From the NCBI GenBank assembly GCA_031273775.1, contig JAISRF010000173.1, forward strand, positions 1 through 8,448: 8,448 nucleotides of DNA. Reading direction: 5' to 3'. Shown piece after piece: positions 1 to 6,623 of this stretch. A program made the translations under genes and the position numbers. The notes beneath the pieces are model-generated. The model was not told the DNA's origin. It made no database searches and saw only the letters and a list, made by a program, of their open reading frames with translations. This DNA is from Oscillospiraceae bacterium (lineage in GTDB: Bacteria; Bacillota; Clostridia; Oscillospirales; Acutalibacteraceae). The number at the start of each line of letters is the position of its first letter. Position 1 is the first letter of the stretch.

Positions 1-179
1 AATTTACCTCCGGCAAGCATTCCGGAGTAAGTGAAGCCTTCGTTCGTAAACGCAAATTGTTTCACATACCGGACATTTTCCCCACCGATAACGCCAAGAG
101 AATAAAATGAAAGCAAAAGAAGAACGACTGCCGCCGACAGACCGCACAGAATTGAAACCGATTTTTTCAAAACACGCAT
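1..179 (-). CDS. Membrane-anchored protein with MORN-like motif, N-terminal part only
   Basis: The gene is cut by the window start; 59 codons from the ATG at 177-179 are visible. Residues 1-7 (MRVLKKS) are a basic n-region, and residues 8-31 form a long hydrophobic helix (VSILCGLSAAVVLLLLSFYS), so this is an uncleaved anchor or signal peptide. There is no proper lipobox. Beyond the membrane the chain reads NEGFTYSGMLAGGK, where the Y-x-G-x4-G-K spacing fits the start of a MORN repeat (consensus YxGxWxxGxxxGxG). The MORN call is inference from one partial motif. An in-frame TAA lies 9 bases upstream of the ATG (three codons before it), so the start can only be this ATG or the adjacent GTG at 180-182. 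No strong Shine-Dalgarno is visible. The gene is divergent from the TauE pair. Function unknown. Confidence 0.62.
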   Translation of the reverse strand, partial: MRVLKKSVSILCGLSAAVVLLLLSFYSLGVIGGENVRYVKQFAFTNEGFTYSGMLAGGK

Positions 180-285
180 CACACTTTAAGCGAAAATTGT
201 CAAGGAATTTGTTTTCCTCAATGGTAACATTCATAAAAAGCCAATACCTGCACACAATATAACGATTATGTGCGCGGGTGTGAAT

Positions 286-699
286 ATGACAAAAAAAGAC
301 AAGCAGGCCGGCGACTTATTTTACCGTGCCTTTTGGATAAAACTGGTGAAAAGCAAAACATTTACCGCCGTTTCCGGGCTGGCGGTGGGCATTATCAACG
401 GGCTTTTGGGCGCGGGAGGTGGTATGCTTGCCGTACCGATTCTGAAAAAGATCGGGCTTGACCAGCGTAAAGCCCATGCCAATTCCATCGTTGTGATTCT
501 GCCCATATCCGCCGTCAGCGCGGCGCTTTATCTGCTCACGGGGCGGGTTACTTTAACTTCGACCTGGAGCTACATGCCCGCTGGAATTTTGGGCGCCTTC
601 CTTGGCGCGAAACTGCTTCACAGGCTTCCCGCGAAGCTTTTGCGCCGGATTTTTGGCGTATTCATGCTGTGGGCGGGGGTGCGGCTACTTTGGAAATGA
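286..699 (+). CDS. TauE/SafE family half-transporter, first subunit
   Basis: 137-residue membrane protein of the TauE/SafE (DUF81) family, whose members move sulfite, sulfonates or related anions across the inner membrane. Full-length members have two repeats of about 120 residues; this is one. After a basic N-terminus (MTKKDKQ) and an amphipathic stretch there are four probable membrane segments near residues 27-51, 64-85, 94-111 and 118-135. The first carries the family glycine signature NGLLGAGGGMLAVP (38-51). Start: the ATG at 286 has GGGTG five bases upstream; an in-frame ATG at 268 would add six residues (MCAGVN) and has no ribosome site, but cannot be excluded. The stop overlaps the next gene's start (ATGA, 696-699), implying coupled translation and a heteromer with the neighbouring half. 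Substrate cannot be read from sequence. Confidence 0.85.
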   Translation: MTKKDKQAGDLFYRAFWIKLVKSKTFTAVSGLAVGIINGLLGAGGGMLAVPILKKIGLDQRKAHANSIVVILPISAVSAALYLLTGRVTLTSTWSYMPAGILGAFLGAKLLHRLPAKLLRRIFGVFMLWAGVRLLWK

Positions 700-1052
700 A
701 TTTTATCATCGCCTCGACCGCGGGATTGTTTGCCGGAGCGGCGGGCGCGCTGGGCTTGGGCGGGGGCGGCGTTTTGATGATTTATTTGACGCTGTTCGCC
801 CAAACCGGACAATTAGAAGCACAAGGAATTAATCTTTTGTTTTTCCTGCCCACCGCCGCGGTTGCCGTCTGCCTGCACGCCAAAGAAGGCTTAATAAAAT
901 GGAAAACGGTGTGGCCGGCCATATTGCTCGGGGTAATCGGAGCGGGCGCGGGCTTTTGGGTGTCCGGCGTTTTGGGCGGGAGCTTCCTGCGGACGGCGTT
1001 CGCATTGCTTTTGATTTTTCTGGGGTTGAGGGAATTACTGTCCGGAAGTTGA
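696..1052 (+). CDS. TauE/SafE family half-transporter, second subunit
   Basis: 118-residue partner of the preceding gene, again one TauE/SafE repeat with four probable membrane segments (about residues 3-34, 44-61, 70-92, 97-113). The glycine signature GALGLGGGGVLMI (17-29) sits in the first segment, as in the neighbour. The ATG at 696 overlaps the upstream TGA by four bases, so I prefer it to the earlier in-frame codon at 669, which lies inside the upstream gene. There is no independent strong Shine-Dalgarno, consistent with translational coupling. The two proteins together equal one normal TauE/SafE protein of about 250 residues, and both halves keep their glycine motifs, so this is a stable split or unfused pair rather than a broken gene. 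The TGA stop lies inside a GTTGAAA heptad repeat, 17 bp before the convergent DUF4364 gene ends. Confidence 0.85.
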   Translation: MNFIIASTAGLFAGAAGALGLGGGGVLMIYLTLFAQTGQLEAQGINLLFFLPTAAVAVCLHAKEGLIKWKTVWPAILLGVIGAGAGFWVSGVLGGSFLRTAFALLLIFLGLRELLSGS

Positions 1053-1061
1053 AAGTTGATT
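1048..1061 (+). repeat. Heptad repeat copy 1 (GTTGAAA GTTGATT)
   Basis: Two tandem 7-base units, GTTGAAA and GTTGATT. The copy spans the stop codon of the second TauE gene and the start of the short convergent gap. It shares the 11-mer TTGAAAGTTGA with the copies at 1757-1770 (reverse orientation) and 7741-7761. Function unknown. Confidence 0.6.
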
Positions 1062-1069
1062 GGCACCCC

Positions 1070-1657
1070 CTACTTGTTGTTCAAATATTCGGTCAGTAGG
1101 CTCAAATCGCCGGTGAGGAGTGCGAGTGTGCCGGTATAAACCGCGCCGGGGTCATCGTAAAAGCGATCGCGAAGCAGGTTTGCCTGTGTCAGATCCGCCA
1201 CCGGAACGCGGATGGACATCAGTTCGGTGTTGAGATCCCGAACCGTCAAAATCACTAAAAATCCCTTCCCGTTTTCAGTGATTTCCACCGCATGCTCCTT
1301 TTCGCTCCGCCGACGTGAAAACAGCCGGAGCGCGGCGGCGGCGGCTCGTTCCCGAACTGATATATGCAAATCAGAAAGAAGTTCATTGGAGGCGATGATT
1401 CCGGTTTCGGTAATGCTGTACATTTGCCTGCCGTCTATTTCCTCACAGTGAATTGAACCGCCTTTCACCAATTCCGAAAGAGCGTCGCCGATTTCAAAAT
1501 AGTTCACCAAGCCTTCTCTGATGAAAATTTCAACAAAATCCTCGTGGGAGATAGCTTGACCAAGCGTGTTTAAAAGATAACACACCAAAGTGCGTATATC
1601 CCTGATGCTCCAAGGCCCCCAATCCTTGACACCGCCTTGCAACGCGTCAAACGTCAC
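1070..1657 (-). CDS. DUF4364 family protein, winged-helix-like
   Basis: 195-residue soluble protein of the DUF4364 family, found in Clostridia and thought to be a DNA-binding regulator because of a winged-helix-like N-terminus; its target is not established. Family features seen: the opening IRDIRTLVCYLL (18-29), the segment GLVNYFEIGDALSELVKGG (49-67), and MYSITETGIIASNEL (79-93), which reads like the wing and following helix. Residues 97-120 are basic and helical (RERAAAAALRLFSRRR). The C-terminal part, about 125-190, is a mixed domain ending LNNK. The start is GTG (1655-1657), supported by AAGGAG at 1665-1670 seven bases upstream and a sigma-A promoter at 1679-1707. It is transcribed away from pgk and towards the TauE genes, with 17 bp between the convergent stops and no terminator there. 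Confidence 0.85.
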   Translation of the reverse strand: MTFDALQGGVKDWGPWSIRDIRTLVCYLLNTLGQAISHEDFVEIFIREGLVNYFEIGDALSELVKGGSIHCEEIDGRQMYSITETGIIASNELLSDLHISVRERAAAAALRLFSRRRSEKEHAVEITENGKGFLVILTVRDLNTELMSIRVPVADLTQANLLRDRFYDDPGAVYTGTLALLTGDLSLLTEYLNNK

Positions 1658-1678
1658 ACGAATTCTCCTTTTTGCTTT

Positions 1679-1707
1679 ATAATACCATACCGGATTCTGT
1701 TTTTCAA
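1679..1707 (-). promoter_or_regulatory. Sigma-A-type promoter of the DUF4364 gene
   Basis: On the minus strand, TTGAAA (-35, 1702-1707) and TATTAT (-10, 1679-1684) are separated by exactly 17 bases, and TGG directly precedes the -10 box (extended -10). Transcription would start near 1672, just ahead of the AAGGAG ribosome site at 1665-1670, giving a leader of about 15 bases. Seen in sequence; not tested. Confidence 0.7.
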
Positions 1708-1722
1708 CCCTGATTTAGTAAC

Positions 1723-1745
1723 TTATTGGCGTAAAACGCCAATAA
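1723..1745. promoter_or_regulatory. Perfect inverted repeat between divergent promoters, candidate operator
   Basis: Arms TTATTGGCGT (1723-1732) and ACGCCAATAA (1736-1745) are perfect 10-bp complements around AAA. It lies 15 bp upstream of the DUF4364 -35 box and about 110 bp upstream of the pgk -35 box. On the plus strand it is followed by A residues, and on the minus strand by no U-run, so it does not look like an intrinsic terminator. A dimeric repressor or activator site is more likely. DUF4364 autoregulation is possible but only a guess. Confidence 0.5.
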
Positions 1746-1756
1746 AAAACAATAAT

Positions 1757-1770
1757 TCTCAACTTTCAAT
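1757..1770 (-). repeat. Heptad repeat copy 2 (ATTGAAA GTTGAGA)
   Basis: Read on the minus strand this is ATTGAAA followed by GTTGAGA. The 14-mer TTGAAAGTTGAGAA (plus-strand positions 1756-1769) is identical to that at 7749-7762 in the opposite orientation. It lies in the DUF4364/pgk intergenic region between the inverted repeat and the pgk promoter. Confidence 0.6.
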
Positions 1771-1825
1771 TAATTAAACCCTAAGCCATTTTTACGCTTT
1801 TTGTGTGCTCCTTCACTTGCCAACG

Positions 1826-1861
1826 TTTACTTGATACATACCAACTTTAAAATTTACTTGA
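1826..1861 (+). repeat. Direct repeat TTTACTTGA upstream of pgk
   Basis: Identical 9-mers at 1826-1834 and 1853-1861, start to start 27 bp apart. A weaker match, TTCACTTGC, is at 1812-1820. The second copy runs into the pgk -35 box (TTGAAA, 1858-1863). This could be a regulator site on one face of the helix, but the AT-rich context makes chance possible. Confidence 0.35.
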
Positions 1862-1886
1862 AAGATTAGCGGAAATAGATTATACT
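1858..1886 (+). promoter_or_regulatory. Sigma-A-type promoter of the pgk operon
   Basis: TTGAAA (-35, 1858-1863), a 17-base spacer and TATACT (-10, 1881-1886). The start point would be near 1893, about 36 bases before the pgk ATG. This also rules out the upstream in-frame TTG at 1890 as the translation start. Confidence 0.72.
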
Positions 1887-1928
1887 TATTTGCGGAAATT
1901 GGAAAACAGTGAAAGGGTTGTGAAAAAC

Positions 1929-3119
1929 ATGAACGCATTGAACAAAAAAACCATTGAGGACATCGAAATTAAAGGGAAGAAGGTGCTGGTCCGCTGTGAT
2001 TTCAATGTGCCGATTAATGACGGCGTAATCACCGATGACAAACGCATTACCGAAAGCCTGCCCACCATTAAATATTTATTGGGGCAGGGTGCAAAGGTTA
2101 TTTTGTGTTCCCATATGGGACGTCCGAAAGGCGAATTTAACATGAAATATTCCCTTGCGCCGGTGGCGGCGCGTCTTTCTGAGCTTTTGGGCATTGAAGT
2201 AAAAATCGCTTCCGATGTAGTAGGGGAGAGTGCCAAAGAATTAGCGGCTTCCCTGAAAAACGGCCAAGCGGCTCTGATTGAAAATGTACGTTTCCACGCC
2301 GAAGAAGAAAAAAACGATCCCGGATTCGCGAAGCAGCTGGCGTCACTTGCGGAGATTTACGTGAACGATGCGTTCGGCACCGCGCACCGCGCGCACGCCT
2401 CCACCGCCGGTGTGGCGGATTATTTGCCTGCCGTGTGCGGATACCTCATTCAAAAGGAAATCAGCATTATGGGCGGCGCATTGGAAAATCCCAAACGTCC
2501 TTTCGTCGCAATTTTGGGTGGCGCGAAGGTTTCCGACAAAATCGGCGTAATCAACAATTTACTGGAAAAAGTGGATATGATCATCATCGGCGGAGGCATG
2601 GCATACACATTTTTGAAAATGCAGGGCTACGGCATCGGAACCTCTATCTGCGAGGAGAATAAGCTGGATTTGGCGCGTGAATTAACTTTGAAAGCGAAGG
2701 CTAAGGACGTGAAATTTCTGCTTCCGGTTGACAATAAGGTAGGCGACGCATACAAGCCTGACTGCAACACAAAAGTCGTAGATTCCGATTCCATCTCCGA
2801 TGGTTGGATGGGTCTGGACATTGGGCCAAAAACGCAGAAGCTCTTCGCGGATGCCATAAAGGACGCGAAAACCGTTGTGTGGAACGGACCCATGGGCGTT
2901 TCCGAATGGGATAAATTCGCCTCCGGCACTGTGGCGGAGGCAAAAGCTATAGCCGAATCTGATTCTGTGTCCATCATTGGCGGCGGGGACAGCGCGGCGG
3001 CTGTGGAAAAGCTGGGCTTTGCCGATAAAATGACCCACATTTCCACCGGCGGCGGCGCTTCGCTGGAGTTTTTAGAAGGGCTGGAACTGCCCGGAATTGC
3101 CGCCTTAAACAACAAATAA
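1929..3119 (+). CDS. pgk: Phosphoglycerate kinase
   Basis: Cytoplasmic glycolytic enzyme: 1,3-bisphosphoglycerate + ADP to 3-phosphoglycerate + ATP. The 396-residue length is standard. N-domain substrate motifs: VRCDFNVPI (21-29), SHMGRPKG (61-68), ENVRFHAEEEKND (118-130) and NDAFGTAHRAHAS (146-158). Hinge and C-domain nucleotide motifs: LGGAKVSDKIGV (196-207), IIGGGMAYTF (219-228), VVWNGPMGVSE (317-327), IIGGGDSAAAV (349-359) and HISTGGGASLEFLEG (370-384). All are intact. The ATG at 1929 gives the family N-terminus; a weak AAAGGG lies 11 bases upstream. It is first gene of a same-strand run with tpiA and gpmI, served by the promoter at 1858-1886. Unlike many Firmicutes, no gap gene precedes it here. 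Confidence 0.97.
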   Translation: MNALNKKTIEDIEIKGKKVLVRCDFNVPINDGVITDDKRITESLPTIKYLLGQGAKVILCSHMGRPKGEFNMKYSLAPVAARLSELLGIEVKIASDVVGESAKELAASLKNGQAALIENVRFHAEEEKNDPGFAKQLASLAEIYVNDAFGTAHRAHASTAGVADYLPAVCGYLIQKEISIMGGALENPKRPFVAILGGAKVSDKIGVINNLLEKVDMIIIGGGMAYTFLKMQGYGIGTSICEENKLDLARELTLKAKAKDVKFLLPVDNKVGDAYKPDCNTKVVDSDSISDGWMGLDIGPKTQKLFADAIKDAKTVVWNGPMGVSEWDKFASGTVAEAKAIAESDSVSIIGGGDSAAAVEKLGFADKMTHISTGGGASLEFLEGLELPGIAALNNK

Positions 3120-3122
3120 TGT

Positions 3123-3146
3123 AGTGGTGGGGCTTGTCCCTGCCCG
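3123..3146. repeat. Imperfect GC-rich hairpin between pgk and tpiA, possible decayed dispersed repeat
   Basis: The 47-base pgk-tpiA spacer contains GGTGGGG-CTTG-TCCCTGCCCG, in which GGGG (3129-3132) pairs with TCCC (3137-3140) around CTTG, with broken pairing further out. It resembles the GTAGGGGC...GCCCG hairpin repeats that I recall as common between genes in Clostridia; that likeness is from memory. It could act as a processing or stability element between the two cistrons. Confidence 0.3.
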
Positions 3147-3166
3147 ATAGAAAGGACATCATAAGC

Positions 3167-3934
3167 ATGAACAAAGCTCTCCGTCCCGCTGTGATTGCGG
3201 GCAACTGGAAAATGAATAAAACCCCTGCCGAAACTTCGGCGTTAATCAGCGAAATTAAACCGCTGGTGGCAAATGCCGATTGTACTGTGATTGTCGGCGT
3301 GCCCTTTGTTGACCTATCCGAGGCGCTGGAAGCCGTAAAAGGCAGTAAAATCGGGGTTGCCGCGCAAAACTGCCACTGGAAGGAATCCGGCGCTTTCACC
3401 GGCGAAATTTCCCCGGTGACCTTGGCGGGAATGGGTGTGGAATATGTCATTTTAGGGCACAGCGAGCGGCGGCAGTACTTCGGCGAAACCGACCGGAGCG
3501 TAAACGCGCGCCTGACTGCCGCCCTTGCCGCGGGGCTCAAGGTCATTCTGTGTGTGGGCGAAACCCGCGAAGAACGCGAAAGCGGTATCACCGCCGAAGT
3601 TGTCCGCAAACAAATCAAGCTGGCGCTGCAAAACATCACCGGGGAACAACTTAAAAATATCATCGTCGCGTATGAGCCGGTATGGGCGATTGGCACCGGT
3701 CTGACCGCCACCGCCGAACAAGCAAACGATGTTTGCGCCATCATCCGCGCCTGTACCGCCGAATTGTACGATAACGCCGCGGCTCAGAGGCTGACCATTC
3801 AGTACGGCGGTTCTATGAACGCGAAAAACGCCGCGGAGTTGCTGGCACAGCCGAACGTGGACGGCGGTCTGATTGGCGGGGCATCGCTGGTCGCCGCCGA
3901 TTTCGCCGCGATTGCGACTGCCGCGAGCAAATAA
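3167..3934 (+). CDS. tpiA: Triose-phosphate isomerase
   Basis: Interconverts dihydroxyacetone phosphate and glyceraldehyde 3-phosphate in the cytoplasm. 255 residues, the usual size for this TIM-barrel homodimer. Visible active-site elements: NWKMN (13-17) with Lys15; ILGHSERR (95-102) with electrophile His98; AYEPVWAIGTG (168-178) with base Glu170 and the start of flexible loop 6; and phosphate-gripping loops YGGS (213-216) and GGLIGGASL (233-241). Start: the ATG at 3167 gives the standard N-terminus just before PAVIAGNWKMN, with AAAGGA at 3151-3156 ten bases upstream. An in-frame TTG at 3134 lies in the hairpin spacer and would add eleven unrelated residues, so I reject it. Likely co-transcribed with pgk and gpmI. 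Confidence 0.97.
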   Translation: MNKALRPAVIAGNWKMNKTPAETSALISEIKPLVANADCTVIVGVPFVDLSEALEAVKGSKIGVAAQNCHWKESGAFTGEISPVTLAGMGVEYVILGHSERRQYFGETDRSVNARLTAALAAGLKVILCVGETREERESGITAEVVRKQIKLALQNITGEQLKNIIVAYEPVWAIGTGLTATAEQANDVCAIIRACTAELYDNAAAQRLTIQYGGSMNAKNAAELLAQPNVDGGLIGGASLVAADFAAIATAASK

Positions 3935-3991
3935 CAGGATGAAAGAACCCGGGTAACCTACAATTACATAACAGGAGAATAACTTTTTATT

Positions 3992-5524
3992 ATGAAAAAA
4001 CCGGTTGTACTCACCATCATGGACGGCTTTGGGATAAATCCCGACTCGTATGGCAACGCGATTGCCGAAGCGAATACGCCGAATTTAGACGCATTGTTTG
4101 TGACCTGTCCTCACACGCGGATTTCCGCTTCCGGGCTGGATGTGGGGCTGCCGGAAGGACAGATGGGCAACAGCGAGGTCGGCCATACCAATATCGGCGC
4201 GGGGCGCGTGGTGTATCAGGAATTGACCCGAATCAGCAAATCTATCAGCGACGGTGATTTTTTTCAGAATGAAATTTTGCTGGAAGCCGCCCGCAACTGT
4301 AAGGAAAACGGTTCCGCCCTGCATATTTTGGGCCTCTTGTCCGATGGCGGGGTGCACAGTCACAATACGCATTTGTATGCCCTGCTGAAATTAGCCAAGG
4401 AGCAAGGGGCGGAAAAAGTTTATATTCACTGCTTGCTGGACGGACGGGATGTTTCTCCCACCAGCGGCGCGGGATATATTCGGGAATTACAGGAAGAAAT
4501 CGGCAAAATCGGCATTGGACAGATTGCCAGCGTTTCCGGGCGGTATTACGGCATGGACAGGGATTCGCAGTGGGGTAGGGTAGAGCGTTGCTATGACGCG
4601 GTGATGAACGGCAGGGGCGAGTTTTTTGATGACCCTTACGCGGCGGTTTTGCGCTCTTATGACACCCTTACACCGGAAGGTAAGCCCTGCACGGATGAAT
4701 TTGTGGTACCCTTTGTCTGTCTCAAGGATGTAAAGGTAAGCCCCGGCGACAGCTTCATTTTCTTCAATTTCCGCCCCGACCGCGCCCGTGAGATTACCCG
4801 TGCCATTGTTGATGGCAGCTTTAACGGATTTGAGCCGAGGCGTGTGGAACCGCTGTATTTTGTCTGTATGACGGAATACGATGCGACCATGCCTAACGTG
4901 CGTGTGGCGTTCACGCCCAAAGCGCTCACCATGACCATGGGCGAGTGTGTAAGCCGAGCGGGGCTTACACAGCTCCGCATTGCGGAAACCACCAAATACG
5001 CACACGTGACTTTCTTTTATAACGGCGGCGAGGAGGTCATGTTTGACGGCGAGGACCGGGTTCTCATTAAAACGCCTAACGTCGCCACCTTTGACCTCAA
5101 ACCCGAAATGAGCGCTTATGAGGTTTGCGATGCCGTATGCGAGCGGATTAGAAGCGGGAACTATGATATGGTGATTCTGAATTTTGCCAACTGCGACATG
5201 GTCGGGCATACGGGAATTATCCCCGCTACGGTGAAAGCTGTGGAGGTTGTGGACGAATGTGTGGGGCGCGTTGTGGAAGCCACGCTGGAGATGAGCGGGG
5301 TCAACCTGATAACCGCCGATCACGGTAACGCGGACAAGCTGTTGGACACGAACGGCGAAATGTTCACTGCCCATACTACGAATCCGGTTCCGTTTATTTT
5401 AGCGGGTATGCCGGGAGCCAAGCTGCGTGAGGGTGGACGACTTTGCGATATTTCACCAACCATGTTAAAAATTATGGGCCTGCCCCAACCGCCGGAAATG
5501 GACGGGGAATCGCTGATTTTCTAA
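3992..5524 (+). CDS. gpmI: 2,3-bisphosphoglycerate-independent phosphoglycerate mutase
   Basis: Interconverts 3- and 2-phosphoglycerate through a phosphoserine intermediate, using two Mn ions. 510 residues, the standard length for the alkaline-phosphatase superfamily form. Seen: metal ligand Asp11 in IMDGFG (9-14); nucleophile Ser61 in GNSEVGH (59-65); substrate-domain motifs LLDGRDVSPTSG (148-159) and GRYYGMDRDSQWGR (183-196); FNFRPDRARE (259-268); TKYAHVTFFYNGG (334-346); metal-site NFANCDMVGHTG (397-408) with Asp402 and His406; TADHGNAD (441-448) with Asp443 and His444; and His461 in AHTTNP. Nothing is missing. AGGAGA (3973-3978) is unusually far, 13 bases, from the ATG, but no nearer in-frame start exists. 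It lies 57 bases after tpiA and is the last glycolytic gene here; no eno follows. Confidence 0.97.
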   Translation: MKKPVVLTIMDGFGINPDSYGNAIAEANTPNLDALFVTCPHTRISASGLDVGLPEGQMGNSEVGHTNIGAGRVVYQELTRISKSISDGDFFQNEILLEAARNCKENGSALHILGLLSDGGVHSHNTHLYALLKLAKEQGAEKVYIHCLLDGRDVSPTSGAGYIRELQEEIGKIGIGQIASVSGRYYGMDRDSQWGRVERCYDAVMNGRGEFFDDPYAAVLRSYDTLTPEGKPCTDEFVVPFVCLKDVKVSPGDSFIFFNFRPDRAREITRAIVDGSFNGFEPRRVEPLYFVCMTEYDATMPNVRVAFTPKALTMTMGECVSRAGLTQLRIAETTKYAHVTFFYNGGEEVMFDGEDRVLIKTPNVATFDLKPEMSAYEVCDAVCERIRSGNYDMVILNFANCDMVGHTGIIPATVKAVEVVDECVGRVVEATLEMSGVNLITADHGNADKLLDTNGEMFTAHTTNPVPFILAGMPGAKLREGGRLCDISPTMLKIMGLPQPPEMDGESLIF

Positions 5525-5530
5525 CGTAAA

Positions 5531-5547
5531 GGCGGCAATTCGCCGCC
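5531..5547 (+). other. Short GC-rich hairpin after gpmI
   Basis: GGCGGC (5531-5536) and GCCGCC (5542-5547) form a perfect 6-bp stem with loop AATTC, six bases after the gpmI stop. No U-run follows (CTGGAAAT), so it is not a standard intrinsic terminator. It could protect the 3' end of the glycolytic message or attenuate read-through into the pseudouridine synthase gene. Confidence 0.45.
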
Positions 5548-5604
5548 CTGGAAATCACGCCGCGAACTGTAATGCGTCTGCTGTGAGGTTCCGGAGGGAT
5601 TCAT

Positions 5605-6609
5605 ATGAAAAGTATAATCATAAACAAAAACGATGCGGGGCAACGTTTGGATCGCTTTTTACAAAAGCTGTGTCCGGCGTTGCCTTTAGCGCTTTTGTAC
5701 AAGTACATACGGCTGAAACGCGTCAAACTAAACGGCAAACGCGCCGAAATTTCCGCGAGGCTCAAAATCGGCGATGTTCTGGATTGTTATATCAACGATG
5801 AATTTTTTTCACAACCCGGGCAGGGCAGGGGAGCGCTTGATTTCTTAAGCGCCGGAAAAACTCTTAACATTGTATATGAGGACGAGCACATTTTGCTCGC
5901 CGACAAGCCGCAGGGCTTGCTGGCGCATCCGGATGATGAAGAATTCGGAGATACGTTAATCGGCAGGATTAAGCGGTATTTGTACGAAAAGAACGAATAT
6001 CACCCGGGAAATGAACAGAGCTTCACTCCGGCGCTGTGCAACCGGATTGACAGGAATACGGGCGGGCTGGTGATTGCGGCAAAAACCGCCGAAGCCTTGC
6101 GGGTTTTGAACGAGAAAATCAAAGCGCGGGAAGTGAACAAATTTTACCTTTGCGTGGTTCACGGCAAACCGGAAAAAAAATCCGACACGCTTCATGGCAG
6201 GTTATTCAAAGAGGAAAGCAAAAACAAGGTTTATGTTAGCAAATTCGGGCGGCAGGAACGCCGTTCAGGCTTGCGGTCACAGGCGTCAAATTTGAACGGC
6301 GAGGAAAAAGAAATCGTGACGCGCTACCGGGTCTTAAAGGAAAGAGACAACCTGTCGTTGCTGGAAGTGGAGCTTCTGACAGGGCGCACGCACCAAATCC
6401 GGGCGCACTTGGCGTCAATCGGCCATCCGCTTTTGGGCGACGGAAAATACGGAGTAAACGCCGCCGACCGCAAACGCGGCTTTAAACATCAGGCGCTGTA
6501 TTCCTACAAGTTAGAGTTTATGTTTAAATCGGACGCCGGAGCGCTGGAATATTTGAACGGTCGGAGCTTTGAAGTGAAAAATGTGTGGTTTCGCGGCTTG
6601 CTGGATTGA
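5605..6609 (+). CDS. RluA-family 23S rRNA/tRNA pseudouridine synthase
   Basis: Isomerises a specific uridine in RNA to pseudouridine. 334 residues with an N-terminal S4 RNA-binding domain (about 2-65: AGQRLDRFLQKL, then LKRVKLNGKRAE) and a RluC/RluD-type catalytic domain (about 88-330). The catalytic Asp is D149 in NRIDRNTGG (146-154), a variant of the more usual HRLDxxTSG; family motifs LADKPQGLLAHPD and LLTGRTHQIRAHL (257-269) are also present. Residues 214-232 form a basic, poorly conserved-looking insert (RQERRSGLRSQ) before EIVTRYRVL. The start is firm: GGAGGG at 5593-5598, six bases before the ATG. The modified position cannot be deduced. It is 80 bases after gpmI in the same direction, so may share its transcript. 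No link to glycolysis is implied. Confidence 0.92.
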   Translation: MKSIIINKNDAGQRLDRFLQKLCPALPLALLYKYIRLKRVKLNGKRAEISARLKIGDVLDCYINDEFFSQPGQGRGALDFLSAGKTLNIVYEDEHILLADKPQGLLAHPDDEEFGDTLIGRIKRYLYEKNEYHPGNEQSFTPALCNRIDRNTGGLVIAAKTAEALRVLNEKIKAREVNKFYLCVVHGKPEKKSDTLHGRLFKEESKNKVYVSKFGRQERRSGLRSQASNLNGEEKEIVTRYRVLKERDNLSLLEVELLTGRTHQIRAHLASIGHPLLGDGKYGVNAADRKRGFKHQALYSYKLEFMFKSDAGALEYLNGRSFEVKNVWFRGLLD

Positions 6610-6623
6610 TAAAGAACACGCTG

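Noticed and set aside
198..203. Consensus TTGACA on the minus strand as a -35 box for the gene at 1-179
   Set aside because: The matching -10 position would fall on or inside the start codon and has no TATAAT-like sequence.
4..255. 83-codon minus-strand open frame
   Set aside because: It overlaps, in another frame, the better-supported gene at 1-179, which has a basic n-region and hydrophobic anchor; this frame is Cys/Arg-rich without family features.
1723..1745. Inverted repeat as an intrinsic terminator
   Set aside because: The run next to it is A on the plus strand and there is no U-run after the stem on either strand.
2974..3744. 256-codon minus-strand open frame across pgk and tpiA
   Set aside because: It spans two genuine genes on the other strand and their spacer, and has shadow-type composition.
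3939..3956. Five-codon minigene (ATG AAA GAA CCC GGG TAA) between tpiA and gpmI
   Set aside because: It has no ribosome site of its own and is no longer than chance; a leader peptide role is unsupported.
4487..5374. 295-codon minus-strand open frame inside gpmI
   Set aside because: It is a His/Arg-rich shadow of a gene whose catalytic motifs are complete; no recognisable protein.
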